Below are positions 1 to 8,748 of a stretch of DNA of 59,516 nt, one piece after another. Made by a program: the position numbers and the translations under genes. Source of the stretch: Nanobdellota archaeon (lineage in GTDB: Archaea; Nanobdellota; Nanobdellia; Woesearchaeales; UBA9642); NCBI GenBank assembly GCA_021813435.1, contig JAKAKR010000015.1:1-59516 (forward strand), given 5' to 3'. Position 1 is the first letter of the stretch, and each line of letters opens with the position of its first letter. The notes under the pieces were generated by a model. The model saw nothing but the letters and a program-made list of their open reading frames with translations. It did not search any database and had not been told where the DNA came from.

Positions 1-258
1 CGCTTCTACTCCAGTAACACTGCATACTAAACAGGATGCACCGCATGCAGCATTATCATTGGGAGTTGAAGCATAGTCTAAGCCGCCACAACAATATCCA
101 CTCGTTACAGTAACATCGCCACAGATGCATTTGGTGGTTACTGCACCATTCGTACATGGCGGCGTAGCAGCTGCGGCAGAAACGAGCGGCACTGCAAGGA
201 CAATAATCCCAATACACAATACGAGATAAATAGTGAAAAGGCGAAGCGGAACACCCAT
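1..258 (-). CDS. Secreted cysteine-rich protein, N-terminal part (runs off left edge)
   Basis: Only the first 86 codons are in the window and the frame is still open at base 1. The protein starts with a short polar stretch followed by a hydrophobic run (about residues 7-28) ending in an Ala-rich stretch, so it should be exported. The mature part is rich in Cys: CICG at 44-47, GYCCGG at 54-59 and further Cys at 72, 76 and 79. A CICG followed by GYCC pattern recurs, from memory, in secreted proteins of DPANN archaea, but its function is unknown. The ATG at 258 is preceded by a GAGGATGG Shine-Dalgarno-like stretch, which supports this start. Confidence 0.6.
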   Translation of the reverse strand, partial: MGVPLRLFTIYLVLCIGIIVLAVPLVSAAAATPPCTNGAVTTKCICGDVTVTSGYCCGGLDYASTPNDNAACGASCLVCSVTGVEA

Positions 259-379
259 ACAACCATCCTCAAACTCTTTTTGATATTCCAGGAGAAGAGA
301 TGTTTAAAAAGTTAGCGATTTTGAAAATGGTCGCGAGCAATCCATAATCTTAATAAATGTCTACATATCAGAAATCAGT

Positions 380-1057
380 ATGGCAGGAATTATTGTTCTG
401 GGGACTGCAGGCGATTATGAGACAATGAAAAAAGGCCGCGCAGCCGGCGGAATCATCGTCGATGCAGAAAAACATATCGTCATCGATCCGGGAATGGGCG
501 CAATCCTGAGGGCCGCAGCATTCAAATTGCCGCTGGAAGAAATCGACATCATCCTTGAATCAACAACTGAAAGAATCCACACCAATGATGCCGAGGCAAT
601 CAGGGATTTGAGTCATGCGCCGATCATCAGCCCGAAAGACGCGCAGAAAAAGAAGGATATTGAATTTCTTCCGACAAGACTTGAATCGCTTGCGTTCAAG
701 ATCAAGACAACTAAATATATCCTTGCGTATTTTTCAAGGATCGCCTACCATAGATCACTGCTCAAGGAACTAAAAGACGTCAATATCATCATCACTGCAT
801 ACACTGAACAGGAACATGCGCTCGCCAAATCGCATCTTGTCGAGATGGTTGAAGACATCAATCCTGAACTCATCCTGCTCACCGGATTTACCGACAATGT
901 CAAGGACCCCTTGGAAGTCACGCGGGATATCAAGCGGATGCTGCAGGAAAGAAAGATTCCCTTCAAGACACAGATTTTGGCCGCAAAAGACGGCATGATC
1001 ATCAATCCTGAAAGCTATAATATCAAACTGAAACAGAAGAGCTTGAACCAATTCTAG
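380..1057 (+). CDS. Degenerate metallo-beta-lactamase-fold protein
   Basis: The 225-residue protein has the opening strands of the metallo-beta-lactamase fold: VLGTAG near the N-terminus, a GG turn at 23-24 and DPGMG at 36-40, as in RNase Z-like enzymes. Where the metal-binding HxHxDH motif should lie (about residues 62-67) it reads TTERIH, so only the last His remains, followed by TND as in many family members. The expected metal ligands are missing, so hydrolase activity is unlikely; a structural or binding role is an inference. The start is the ATG at 380 with an AT-rich TATA-like stretch upstream. It stands alone, convergent with the next gene. Confidence 0.6.
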   Translation: MAGIIVLGTAGDYETMKKGRAAGGIIVDAEKHIVIDPGMGAILRAAAFKLPLEEIDIILESTTERIHTNDAEAIRDLSHAPIISPKDAQKKKDIEFLPTRLESLAFKIKTTKYILAYFSRIAYHRSLLKELKDVNIIITAYTEQEHALAKSHLVEMVEDINPELILLTGFTDNVKDPLEVTRDIKRMLQERKIPFKTQILAAKDGMIINPESYNIKLKQKSLNQF

Positions 1058-1131
1058 AGAAGATAATCATCTTCAGTGAGATATGTTCTGAAGCGACATA
1101 CGCCAGGCGAGTGGTACGTTTGAGGTGTCGT

Positions 1132-2283
1132 TCAGGGATTAATGCCGATATAAGGTTTCATGTTCGTAAAGATATCGTTAATCAGATTCTTGCCAGTCAT
1201 TCTTCTTTTGCCTAAACGATAAAAAAATGATCTCTTCAATGACGTATTATAGTTTTCTTTCCAGGGTATGACTTCAAAATGTTCGGGAGTAATCTCTGTT
1301 TTTATCCAACCGATCGGATGATCACCGGAGGGTTTTACTGCTTGATAATTGTATGCTCCTGTCGGCGTGAGAACAACACCATGAAAACATGCGATCGATT
1401 CATCAGAAAGATGGTGTTTAAATCGTTCTCCCAGTCTGAGTCTATCCTGCGTCTCTGATGAAGGGTCAGGAGAATAGAAATCATACACTTGCAATATCGG
1501 GCCAGCACAACCCATAAATTCATGTCTAAATTTCATATGGTTTTTATGTTTGATGACATCATCAAAAGTCACAGGGTCATCAACAGAACCCACAACATTA
1601 TTTCCGACAGTGACCAGATAGAGTGTCTTACCCTCTGTTTTGCCATACACAAAGATTTGAGAGCTGGAGATTTTCTTAGATTTTGAGGACGCAGCGTCGG
1701 TCATCGATATGTTATGCATTTGTGAGAAAAAATCAGGGGTTATCGCAGTATCAGAAAACATTGTCTGATCCGCTGGTTTATATCCGTCCATTTTAGAAAA
1801 TGCTTTTTGTATTCGGTCATAATTGGATTTCATGATGCTTATACGATTAATAAAGCAATATTGTGTGAAGCTGTCGGTTAATACTAAAAGGTTATCATTA
1901 AGAACATAGTCTAATACCTCCTTTTCAGAACCCCGGGGCAATGCTGTTGAAACAAACGGTATCACTCCTGTTTTTTGAATAAAGAGTTTATGCACATCAA
2001 CATAGGTTTTGCCGTCAAAGTTATAATCAAAGGGGTCTGAAGCAAGGTATAATGTCCTTATCTGTTCAAAATCCTTACTGTGCGCTGAGAATAATTGCTC
2101 CAAAAAATCAAACGGTAGATACGTCCTGACTCCTGCAAGCGCGCCTGCACCACAGTCCACGCAAGCAGTAGAACAGCCCTCAGTCAGCTGTATCGCGTAA
2201 GTGTTTTGGAATAGTAACTTCTTCTGACGGTCAGAAAACGCATTCAATTTCTCTTCTAATAACGGTGATGCGACGATAGACAT
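1132..2283 (-). CDS. Radical SAM protein
   Basis: A 383-residue protein with a CxxxCxxC cluster motif at C37, C41 and C44 (EGCSTACVDC), which would hold a [4Fe-4S] cluster and bind S-adenosylmethionine. The rest does not match a radical SAM subfamily I can name. A Ser/Lys-rich stretch near residues 195-210 may be a linker. The gene is monocistronic, with about 175 bp of empty AT-rich DNA separating it from the next minus-strand gene. The substrate is unknown; it might act in RNA or peptide modification, but nothing nearby settles this. Confidence 0.65.
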   Translation of the reverse strand: MSIVASPLLEEKLNAFSDRQKKLLFQNTYAIQLTEGCSTACVDCGAGALAGVRTYLPFDFLEQLFSAHSKDFEQIRTLYLASDPFDYNFDGKTYVDVHKLFIQKTGVIPFVSTALPRGSEKEVLDYVLNDNLLVLTDSFTQYCFINRISIMKSNYDRIQKAFSKMDGYKPADQTMFSDTAITPDFFSQMHNISMTDAASSKSKKISSSQIFVYGKTEGKTLYLVTVGNNVVGSVDDPVTFDDVIKHKNHMKFRHEFMGCAGPILQVYDFYSPDPSSETQDRLRLGERFKHHLSDESIACFHGVVLTPTGAYNYQAVKPSGDHPIGWIKTEITPEHFEVIPWKENYNTSLKRSFFYRLGKRRMTGKNLINDIFTNMKPYIGINP

Positions 2284-2460
2284 AGGTGCTGAACAGACCC
2301 ACCCCTTTATAAAGTTTACTAATTGTGACTACTTATGAGTGATAATAATTTAACAATATATCGTTCCTATGAAATAATCAATCCTATGATTGCACAGTAA
2401 CAGATTAAAGTCTCAAATAAAGAAACAAGTCCAGCAAGTAGAGTCAAAACGTTTACGCCA

Positions 2461-3423
2461 TCAAATGATCAGCACAATCCCCCATCCAATCAGGCATCCA
2501 AGAGTGAGAAATGGCATTGCAGGATAGAACTTCCCTTTCTTTGCAGAAAAGAACAATAATGCGATGGCAATGGTTGCAGTTGCAATAATGATTGATGCAT
2601 GCAGATAGGCGACGGATTTCGTGAGTCCCTCACGCAGTAATTCTTCAAAGACTGTTCCGGTAAATATCAGAGGGAATGCGATGTCCCCGCCACCGAGGAT
2701 TGCGGTCTTTGGCGCATCTTTAGCCGGAGGCTTCTGCAATGCTGCTTTTCCTGTTCCTGTTCCTGAAGTTTTTTTTGCAGTCGCAGGATTCATCTTTATG
2801 GTACGATACGGTATCATGAGTCCTGCAAAGACATTGGATTGTGTCTGGAATTTTGCCATGGTGATCATGTGTTTTGATTTCCAGACCGCATACATGTCAT
2901 AAAGCGATATTGCAAGAAGAAGTATCACTGCCCATAAGACATTGAATAAGGGGACAAGAAGCAGCGCGATTCCTGCGTAGATGAATACTTCAGTGATATT
3001 GTGGACAAAGATGTTTGGCTTAAATATCTTCCAGATTGCAAGCGCAAGCGCAAGTCCTATTGCCATGCCATAATCAAAAAGAAGCGGCTGCTTGATGAGA
3101 ACGCCGAGCGATATGGACATTGCCATCCAGACTGCGATAAAATACCAGATCTTCCAAAGGTTGGTCTTGCCGAACCGTGCAAGCAAAAGGACAAGAAGTG
3201 TTCCGATAAGCACTCCGATTGCAACATACAGGAAACTTCCTGCGCCCTCTGTTTCCGGACGCGGTCCCACTGCAGTGTCATTATGCGCAACAGTCGTGAT
3301 GGTCTTATTGCCTTCAATCGTCGTCGAGATGTTCGCATCTTTTGCGATGAGAAAGAGTCCGAAGACCTGCGCGAGAAGAAAGAATGATACGAGAAGTACT
3401 GTTATCGTAAGCGTGTGTTTCAT
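2461..3423 (-). CDS. Presenilin-like intramembrane aspartyl protease
   Basis: A 320-residue polytopic membrane protein of the A22 (presenilin / signal peptide peptidase) type. The two catalytic Asp motifs are visible in membrane segments: YD at 175-176 (LYDMYAVW) and GGGD with Asp247. A PAM-P motif at 301-304 stands in for the family PAL motif. A Lys/Ala/Pro-rich loop (about 205-240) lies between the two catalytic segments, as in archaeal homologues such as the crystallised Methanoculleus enzyme. It should cleave transmembrane helices, for example leftover signal peptides. Its ATG overlaps the TGA stop of the upstream DedA gene (ATGA), so the two are probably translated together. Confidence 0.88.
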   Translation of the reverse strand: MKHTLTITVLLVSFFLLAQVFGLFLIAKDANISTTIEGNKTITTVAHNDTAVGPRPETEGAGSFLYVAIGVLIGTLLVLLLARFGKTNLWKIWYFIAVWMAMSISLGVLIKQPLLFDYGMAIGLALALAIWKIFKPNIFVHNITEVFIYAGIALLLVPLFNVLWAVILLLAISLYDMYAVWKSKHMITMAKFQTQSNVFAGLMIPYRTIKMNPATAKKTSGTGTGKAALQKPPAKDAPKTAILGGGDIAFPLIFTGTVFEELLREGLTKSVAYLHASIIIATATIAIALLFFSAKKGKFYPAMPFLTLGCLIGWGIVLII

Positions 3424-4064
3424 ATGTTGCTCCGTTTCTGATATTTCTGGATGATACTAATGATTACAGGGATGAGCGAGGTTGCAATGATGAGTATGAC
3501 GACAAGTGTAAGATTCTTTTGGACCCAGGGGATATTGCCGAAAAAATACCCTCCCCAGAGGAACAGTCCGACCCATGCGATCCCGCCGATGACATTATAG
3601 ACGAGAAATTTCCAGTAGCGCATCTTGCCGACCCCTGCAAGAAACGGCGCAAACGTCCTGATGATGGGGATGAATCGCGCGATGATGATGGTCTTTCCTC
3701 CATAGCGGTCGAAGAATCGCTGCGTCTTGTGCAGATGTTCCTTGTTCAATAATTTGGATTTTGTGGTGAACACTTTTGATCCAATATAGCTGCCAATCCA
3801 GTAATTGACAGTGTCTCCAAGGATTGCGGCAAGTGCAAGGATAAGAAACAGCAGCCAGATATTGAATGTGCCGACTGCAGCGAATGTTCCGAGTGCAAAG
3901 ATGAGTGAATCTCCAGGCAGAAATGGTGTCAGTACAAGACCGGTTTCCAGGAATATGACCAGAAACACCAAGGCATAAGTCCATCCCCCGAAATATTGGA
4001 TGATGAGCGTCAGATATTTATCCACATGCAATACAATGTCGATAATAGTGGAAATCAGCCCCAT
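3420..4064 (-). CDS. DedA family membrane protein
   Basis: A 214-residue membrane protein of the DedA / SNARE-associated (VTT) family. Family hallmarks are visible: an early FLETGLVLTPFLPGDSLIF segment, then the GDTVNYWIGSYIG helix region and the basic FIPIIRTFAPFLAG motif. The family is linked to lipid scrambling or flippase activity and membrane homeostasis. The frame is open upstream to 4334, but the ATG at 4064 fits the family N-terminus, and the upstream extension would run into the divergent gene. It forms a two-gene operon with the presenilin-like gene through a 4-nt ATGA overlap. Confidence 0.88.
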   Translation of the reverse strand: MGLISTIIDIVLHVDKYLTLIIQYFGGWTYALVFLVIFLETGLVLTPFLPGDSLIFALGTFAAVGTFNIWLLFLILALAAILGDTVNYWIGSYIGSKVFTTKSKLLNKEHLHKTQRFFDRYGGKTIIIARFIPIIRTFAPFLAGVGKMRYWKFLVYNVIGGIAWVGLFLWGGYFFGNIPWVQKNLTLVVILIIATSLIPVIISIIQKYQKRSNI

Positions 4065-4113
4065 ATGTATAGAAATACATAAACTATTTAAAAATGTTAA
4101 TAATAAATGCACC

Positions 4114-4578
4114 ATGAAATACGTGCATACTGTCCACTGCTCAGTGTTCGTCAAACCTGAAGAAATACAGGAGTCCCCAAAGATACGCAGCGCAATCAGC
4201 ACAGCACTCCAAGAACTTACCGGCCTTGATTTCGCGCAGGAAAAACTTGCAGTCACCACCACAAAAGTTGAGGGATTCAACAATCGCGCTATCGAGATAT
4301 TTACCGTAGTGCTTGCAAAAGAGGCGCATACCAATCATTTTCTTGAGCATCTCTGCGCAGCGCTCAATCAGGACCAGAAAGAACTACTCTGGGAACAGAA
4401 GGAATCACGGCTTGACGACGAACTCAACTTCTATATCCGGCTCGGAAAAAAAGAGTTATTGCGCGGAAAGTATGATATCACAGACAGCGGTGATTGCGTC
4501 CATATCAAGATGCATATTGCAGCATTCCCGAAGAAGCGCGAGGCAGCACTTGACGTCGTTAGAAAGATATTTGCGTGA
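4114..4578 (+). CDS. Archaeal RNA-binding protein (PF01877 type, exosome-associated)
   Basis: A 154-residue protein of the archaeal PF01877 RNA-binding family, long predicted to work with the exosome in RNA turnover. It starts VHTVHCSVFVKPEE, then has the helical ALQELTG region and an alternating strand/helix arrangement ending in a VHIKMHIAAFPKKREAAL stretch typical of the family. The frame is open further upstream, but the ATG at 4114 lies about 25 nt after an AACTATTTAAAAATG TATA box and fits a leaderless mRNA. It is divergent from the DedA gene. Confidence 0.82.
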   Translation: MKYVHTVHCSVFVKPEEIQESPKIRSAISTALQELTGLDFAQEKLAVTTTKVEGFNNRAIEIFTVVLAKEAHTNHFLEHLCAALNQDQKELLWEQKESRLDDELNFYIRLGKKELLRGKYDITDSGDCVHIKMHIAAFPKKREAALDVVRKIFA

Positions 4579-4606
4579 CAGTTTTTCTCTCCAACAACAG
4601 GCAGCA

Positions 4607-5008
4607 TCAATCGACGATATTTTTGGAAAATACGTATGTATCCCCATCGAATTCGAGATAGACTCTTACTTGTTTTAATTGAGAACCGAGCGCATCCACA
4701 TACTGGACCAAAGTGTCATAAAAAGTGTCCACTGTTGCGGGTTTTGCCCGCGGGCTTAGAGAGAAATCAAACTTATAGATCCTCTCGCGATAATCTTCAT
4801 CCCTGCTTCTGCCCATGAGTATCGCCTCACTGACCATACATGAGGGTATTGGCAAGTCTTTACTTTTCCTATCTTTATTGATGCCATCAACCATTCCGAG
4901 TACATCACTTAAAGAATGTTCCCGATTACCAATATATCCTTCCCGGGCTCCACAGATAATGATACCCTTCAATGTCTTTTTTTTGACCTCTAGCGAGTAA
5001 GAACTCAT
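4607..5008 (-). CDS. Hypothetical protein
   Basis: A 133-residue soluble protein without a family I recognise. It opens with basic strand-like segments (KKKTLKGIIICGAREGYIG), a middle SMVSEAILMGRSRDEDYRERIYKFDF stretch split here by a loop, and a C-terminal half with VYLEFDGDTYVFSK. The mix of short beta strands and one helix suggests a small globular domain. A TTG at 5029 could also start the frame, but the ATG at 5008 sits about 25 nt after a TTTATTAAT TATA box, consistent with leaderless transcription. It is convergent with the RNA-binding gene; the 28-bp gap shows nothing. Confidence 0.5.
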   Translation of the reverse strand: MSSYSLEVKKKTLKGIIICGAREGYIGNREHSLSDVLGMVDGINKDRKSKDLPIPSCMVSEAILMGRSRDEDYRERIYKFDFSLSPRAKPATVDTFYDTLVQYVDALGSQLKQVRVYLEFDGDTYVFSKNIVD

Positions 5009-5114
5009 AGATTTTGAAAAGTTCTGCAATTAATAAAGATTACTCATTTATAGGATGATAGGCACGTTCAAAAGAGCAACGGAGACTAAAAAAACAGAAA
5101 CGAATTGAAATAAC

Positions 5115-5705
5115 TTATGTATACGATTCCAATTCCATGATGACTGACCCAGAACCTGTGCTGATCTTGACTGGGAGCGGAACATTGGGCGCAATCCAGT
5201 ACGCGCTGCCGGCATCAGCATATTTTCGCGCAGTAAACGTTCCTGCCCCGACACTGATCTTTTCAGTCTTTGCAAACACATATTTTACCAGCGGAGCAGT
5301 AGTCTCGCCGATTGGGCAAAAGCCAGGATTCGTGACCGGGATACCGTCAACAACAGATACAGTGTCAAGTTTTGTGCAGCGCAGGGTATTCTGGTCGAGC
5401 CAGATGCGTACTGTAGTGGTATCTGCGGCAGAAGATTTTGATTCTACACGCCACGCGGCAATACCATAGACCTTGTCTGCAGCGACTGTCGCAATCGATT
5501 GGGTTGATTGCTCGCCGGTCGCAAGCATGGTCGTCACCTTATATGTATATCCGTGTACGGCGTTATAGGAATAGAGCTGCGCCAACGTGAGTGATTGCGG
5601 AATATTTTGCGATGCAGACGCGTCAGTCGCAGGAGTTCGCGCGCATGCAGTCACAAGGATTGCAAGTGCTGCAACAAGAATGATCATGACATGAATAGGC
5701 TTCAT
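5115..5705 (-). CDS. Predicted lipoprotein
   Basis: A 196-residue exported protein. The N-terminus is a signal peptide with a lipobox-like end (LVTAC, Cys at about residue 21), so it should be lipid-anchored at the outer face of the membrane. The mature part is Thr/Ala-rich with beta-strand character and two further Cys that could pair. No catalytic motif is visible and I do not recognise the family. The ATG at 5705 is preceded by a clear AGAGGTGG Shine-Dalgarno, which decides against the TTG one codon earlier. Confidence 0.6.
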   Translation of the reverse strand: MKPIHVMIILVAALAILVTACARTPATDASASQNIPQSLTLAQLYSYNAVHGYTYKVTTMLATGEQSTQSIATVAADKVYGIAAWRVESKSSAADTTTVRIWLDQNTLRCTKLDTVSVVDGIPVTNPGFCPIGETTAPLVKYVFAKTEKISVGAGTFTARKYADAGSAYWIAPNVPLPVKISTGSGSVIMELESYT

Positions 5706-5924
5706 CAAACCACCTCTCTGTAACGATGATGCGTATCGTATTATAAAAAGTTTTCTTTTTGTGGGGGTTTATCGCAAAAAAAGTTGCACTTGCACATCGC
5801 TCAATACGCGTATTGTTCATTGCATAGGCAGTGCCGGATACAGTGTAAACAGTCCTGATGATTTCAATAACTATATAAATACTGCTTCCCCGAGTAATAC
5901 CAGTGTATCTATTGAGGTGATTAT

Positions 5925-6173
5925 ATGAAACTACGATTCGCCCATCTTTCTGCAGGATTCATGCTGACCAGCATCATCGGATTTCTGATATCGATCTATT
6001 TTGTGATGAAGCTCTCGTCCACGTGGGGATTCACCCTTGCGCTCTTTTTTGCAATCATGTTCATATCCTCCATTATCAGCATGACGCATGCGCCATTCAA
6101 CGAGAAAGAATACCAAGAGGAACTTGCAGTCCACGAGAAAATAGCAAAGAAGAATTGGAAGAAAAAGAAGTAA
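5925..6173 (+). CDS. Small two-helix membrane protein
   Basis: An 82-residue protein with two membrane segments (about residues 9-28 and 34-52) and a charged Lys-rich tail ending KKNWKKKK. Short proteins of this form are common in DPANN genomes; no function is known. The start is supported by a strong GAGGTGAT Shine-Dalgarno, and a TATA box (ACTATATAAATAC) lies about 50 nt before the ATG, so the mRNA has a short leader. The next gene follows after 18 bp and may be co-transcribed. Confidence 0.6.
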   Translation: MKLRFAHLSAGFMLTSIIGFLISIYFVMKLSSTWGFTLALFFAIMFISSIISMTHAPFNEKEYQEELAVHEKIAKKNWKKKK

Positions 6174-6191
6174 GCAAATAATTTCTTATCA

Positions 6192-6797
6192 ATGGTCCGT
6201 ATCGGTGTTTTTGGAGATAGTATTGCATGGGGGTACGAAGATCTGAGTAAAGGCGGATGGGTTGAACAAGTACGAAAAGATTTCTTAAAGACATATGATG
6301 ACGTGAGCGTTTACAATTGCAGCGTTTCCGGCGATACCACTACAGAACTCGTGAGACGATTCAGAACAGAGTATGACGCAAGAAAACCTGAATATGTCAT
6401 TTTTGCAATCGGAGTAAACGATTCCTCGTTCTTCAACAAAGACTGCACGAAGAATCACACCGCACCCCGGCAATTTGAGGCAAATCTCAACAAGCTCTAC
6501 AACCAAGGTAAAAAGAAATCTCAAATAATCTTTCTCAGTATAACGCCCGTCGACGAATCAAAAACCACGCCTGTTCCCTGGAGAAAGGAATTATCATACA
6601 CCAATGCAATGATTGCACAGTATAACAAAATTATTGCGACGTTCTGCAAAAAGAAGAAAATCCCATTTATAGCAGTCAACCAGCTCACCCGTAAGGATCT
6701 TGCTGACGGATTACATCCCAATACTCAAGGCCACAAAAAGATATATCTTGCAGTTAAAGGGTTCATCCTCAAGAATTATGGAAAAGCGCTCCAGTAA
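6192..6797 (+). CDS. SGNH/GDSL-type hydrolase (esterase/lipase)
   Basis: A 201-residue protein with all SGNH hydrolase blocks: GDSIAWG with the nucleophile Ser10, the block II Gly in SVSGDTT (about 47), GVND at 74-77 and the DGLHPN block with Asp172 and His175 of the catalytic triad. The family hydrolyses esters of lipids, sugars or peptidoglycan-like polymers; the substrate here cannot be told. No signal peptide is present, so it should act in the cytoplasm. It follows the small membrane protein closely and is convergent with herA. Confidence 0.85.
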   Translation: MVRIGVFGDSIAWGYEDLSKGGWVEQVRKDFLKTYDDVSVYNCSVSGDTTTELVRRFRTEYDARKPEYVIFAIGVNDSSFFNKDCTKNHTAPRQFEANLNKLYNQGKKKSQIIFLSITPVDESKTTPVPWRKELSYTNAMIAQYNKIIATFCKKKKIPFIAVNQLTRKDLADGLHPNTQGHKKIYLAVKGFILKNYGKALQ

Positions 6798-6813
6798 TAT
6801 CCATCTCAACACA

Positions 6814-8244
6814 TTATAATTTGAACATATCCTCTTCGAATCCTTCTTCTTTTTTGGGGAGCGCGCTCGGATCTTCTCCACCGTGCCAGGTGAACCGCGG
6901 GCGCAGGCGCATCGGATACATTTTCTCATTATTATCATCAAAAATGATTGCCGCGCCTTTTACGCGGGGCAAGTCATCAAGTTGTTCAACAAGGCCCTCA
7001 CGCATGTAGCTTTGCATGAGCGTCCCTAATGCTTCAGTATCTATTTTTGCCGTGATGCGATGCGCGATGACAACATCCGATTGTGTCATGACGTCAGTAT
7101 GGATCTTTCCAGGCTGCTGCGAGGCAAGGATGAGACTGATGCCGGGTTGGCGTCCTTCACGCAGGATTGTGACGAGTGGATCAGTTGCAAGTGTCTTTCC
7201 CGTGGCAGGAAGAAATTCGTGCGCCTCATCGATCACGAGCCAGACCATGGGAAAATCAAATCCCTGCTGCTCTTCATCACCGAAGAGATTGGTCGATTTG
7301 TGGATCTGCGTGTATTCCTCATTCTTGCGTGCAATCATGCGCTGGATAAAGAGTTTCTCGGCGATAAGTCCCACGACGAGATTCTTGATGTTCCAGGAAT
7401 TGGGCATGGTCGCATAGCAGGAGAGGTCAAGGACTGTGACCTGTCCGCCTTTTGCAAGTTCCGAGAGCGGGGTTGCCCGGGAGGTTTCAGGCTTCTTTTT
7501 TGCAGGTTTTGCGTCAGAGGATTTTGTTGCAGTATTTTTTGCGGCCATTTCTGCAGACACTTCCGGCTCAAAAATCCCCCAATTTCGTGCATTGAAGAAA
7601 AGGTTCTTTGCAGCATTCTTTGCGTTCGCATCAGATTCCTTGTCCTGCGCTATTGCTGCGATAATGTCGCTTATGGTAAATCCCTGCCCGGTTTTTGCCG
7701 CGGATTCCTTGAGTGTATAGATTGATTTCTCGATGAGTACGCCGATAGGGTCGTTCTCGAGTATCCCGAAACTTTGGCACCAGTCGCTTGCATCAAGCTC
7801 TGCAGGGCTGATCGAGAATGGGTAATCAGTCGGGATGCCTTTCTCCTTGAATTCAGCATAATATCCTGTCGGGGTATAGATCTTGACATCAAGCGCTTTC
7901 TCCTTGAGTCCCCACTCGTCCAGGAGTTGTTTGTCCTTCTGGTTGGGATATTTCATGGTCCAATAGATGCCCATAGTATCGAGAAGAATGACTGAGATAT
8001 TGTTTTTTATTTCCGCCGGAAGATCAGAGATCCCTTCAGCGATGACGCCCATGGTGTAGGATTTACCCGAGCCGCGTTTGCCGACGATAAAAAAGACATG
8101 CGAGCGCGTGACGTCGAGAAATACTTGGTTAGAAAGGCTTGTGGTGCGTCCCATCTTCACATAATGTTTACCGATAAGAATCATGCCCTTGTCGCCGTAC
8201 TTCTCACGATCAGCTTCATTGCGCCCCACGATGATATCGAACAT
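6814..8244 (-). CDS. herA: HerA-type hexameric DNA translocase/ATPase
   Basis: A 476-residue HerA/FtsK-superfamily ATPase. The N-terminal HAS-barrel-like part is very short. The Walker A motif GKRGSGKS lies at 55-62 and the Walker B motif (WLVIDEAHEF) near 335-344, followed by the REGRQPGISLILASQQP sensor/arginine region. HerA normally works with the nuclease NurA and with Mre11-Rad50 in DNA end resection, but none of these is in the window. A Lys/Ala-rich low-complexity insert sits before Walker B (about 245-265). The start is the ATG at 8244. Confidence 0.85.
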   Translation of the reverse strand: MFDIIVGRNEADREKYGDKGMILIGKHYVKMGRTTSLSNQVFLDVTRSHVFFIVGKRGSGKSYTMGVIAEGISDLPAEIKNNISVILLDTMGIYWTMKYPNQKDKQLLDEWGLKEKALDVKIYTPTGYYAEFKEKGIPTDYPFSISPAELDASDWCQSFGILENDPIGVLIEKSIYTLKESAAKTGQGFTISDIIAAIAQDKESDANAKNAAKNLFFNARNWGIFEPEVSAEMAAKNTATKSSDAKPAKKKPETSRATPLSELAKGGQVTVLDLSCYATMPNSWNIKNLVVGLIAEKLFIQRMIARKNEEYTQIHKSTNLFGDEEQQGFDFPMVWLVIDEAHEFLPATGKTLATDPLVTILREGRQPGISLILASQQPGKIHTDVMTQSDVVIAHRITAKIDTEALGTLMQSYMREGLVEQLDDLPRVKGAAIIFDDNNEKMYPMRLRPRFTWHGGEDPSALPKKEEGFEEDMFKL

Positions 8245-8303
8245 GATTCTGCATAGCAGCGCACGCTATATATAGGTTTTTATTCATTGAGAAGTGGAAA
8301 AGG

Positions 8304-8450
8304 CGCTGGAGAAAAATTGGTCGCCTAAAGATGAGCATCAACAGTCCACACATCGAGAGTGGGTAAAAGATTACAAGAATGACTCCGCTCCATCAGAAAT
8401 GTATCAGATGCGAATGGCGACTACGAGCGAACGCGAGAATTTCTCCAGCG
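8304..8450. repeat. Inverted-repeat element, copy A (family of two)
   Basis: The intergenic stretch between herA and the frameshifted small gene holds a 147-nt element whose ends pair: CGCTGGAGAAA at the left matches TTTCTCCAGCG at the right, and an inner GTCGCC matches GGCGAC. A second copy lies after the ABC permease gene and shares a CCTAAAGATGA-like box and most of the roughly 40-nt right arm. The inner sequence differs between copies. It may be a non-autonomous mobile element or a structured RNA; no coding frame is present. Confidence 0.5.
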
Positions 8451-8497
8451 TTGTGGAAAAGAGAAAAGATTAAATAGGAAAAAGATAACGAACTATC

Positions 8498-8748
8498 ATG
8501 AAAAAAGAAATCGATAAAATCAATGAGCGCAACGCGCGTGTCGAGGCAGATAAAGCCTGGGAGACGAGCATCATACGACGCGCAATCATCGCAGTGCTCA
8601 CCTATATTATTATTGTCATCTTCTTGATGATCATCCATGCACCAGTCCCTGGCTGAGCGCGCTCGTGCCGGTTGCAGGATTCATCCTTTCCACATTAACA
8701 TTGTCGGCATTCAAGAAGTGGTGGATAAAGAACAAGTATAAGAAGTGA
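8498..8748 (+). pseudogene. Small two-helix membrane protein gene with a frameshift
   Basis: The first frame encodes 52 residues (MKKEIDKINERNARVEADKA start, one membrane helix) and stops at 8654. The -1 frame continues at once with SPWLSALVPVAGFILSTLTL and a KKWW basic tail to the stop at 8746. Joined near 8642-8648 they give an 83-residue protein resembling a widespread small DPANN/CPR membrane protein (an ETS..RR helix followed by a PNPW..ALVPALGFILSTL-like half). One base has been lost, either in the genome or in the assembly. It is convergent with the receiver-domain gene, whose stop codon lies next to its own. Confidence 0.65.

Noticed and set aside
3001-3454. Two overlapping plus-strand frames opposite the presenilin-like gene
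   Set aside because: The membrane-segment pattern and catalytic motifs of the minus-strand gene show which strand is coding.
4065-4334. N-terminal extension of the DedA gene to 4334
   Set aside because: The extra 90 residues are the antisense of the divergent RNA-binding gene, and the family start is at 4064.
7060-7725. A 221-codon plus-strand frame inside herA
   Set aside because: It is the complement of conserved HerA coding sequence and has many Cys and Phe as expected for a shadow frame.
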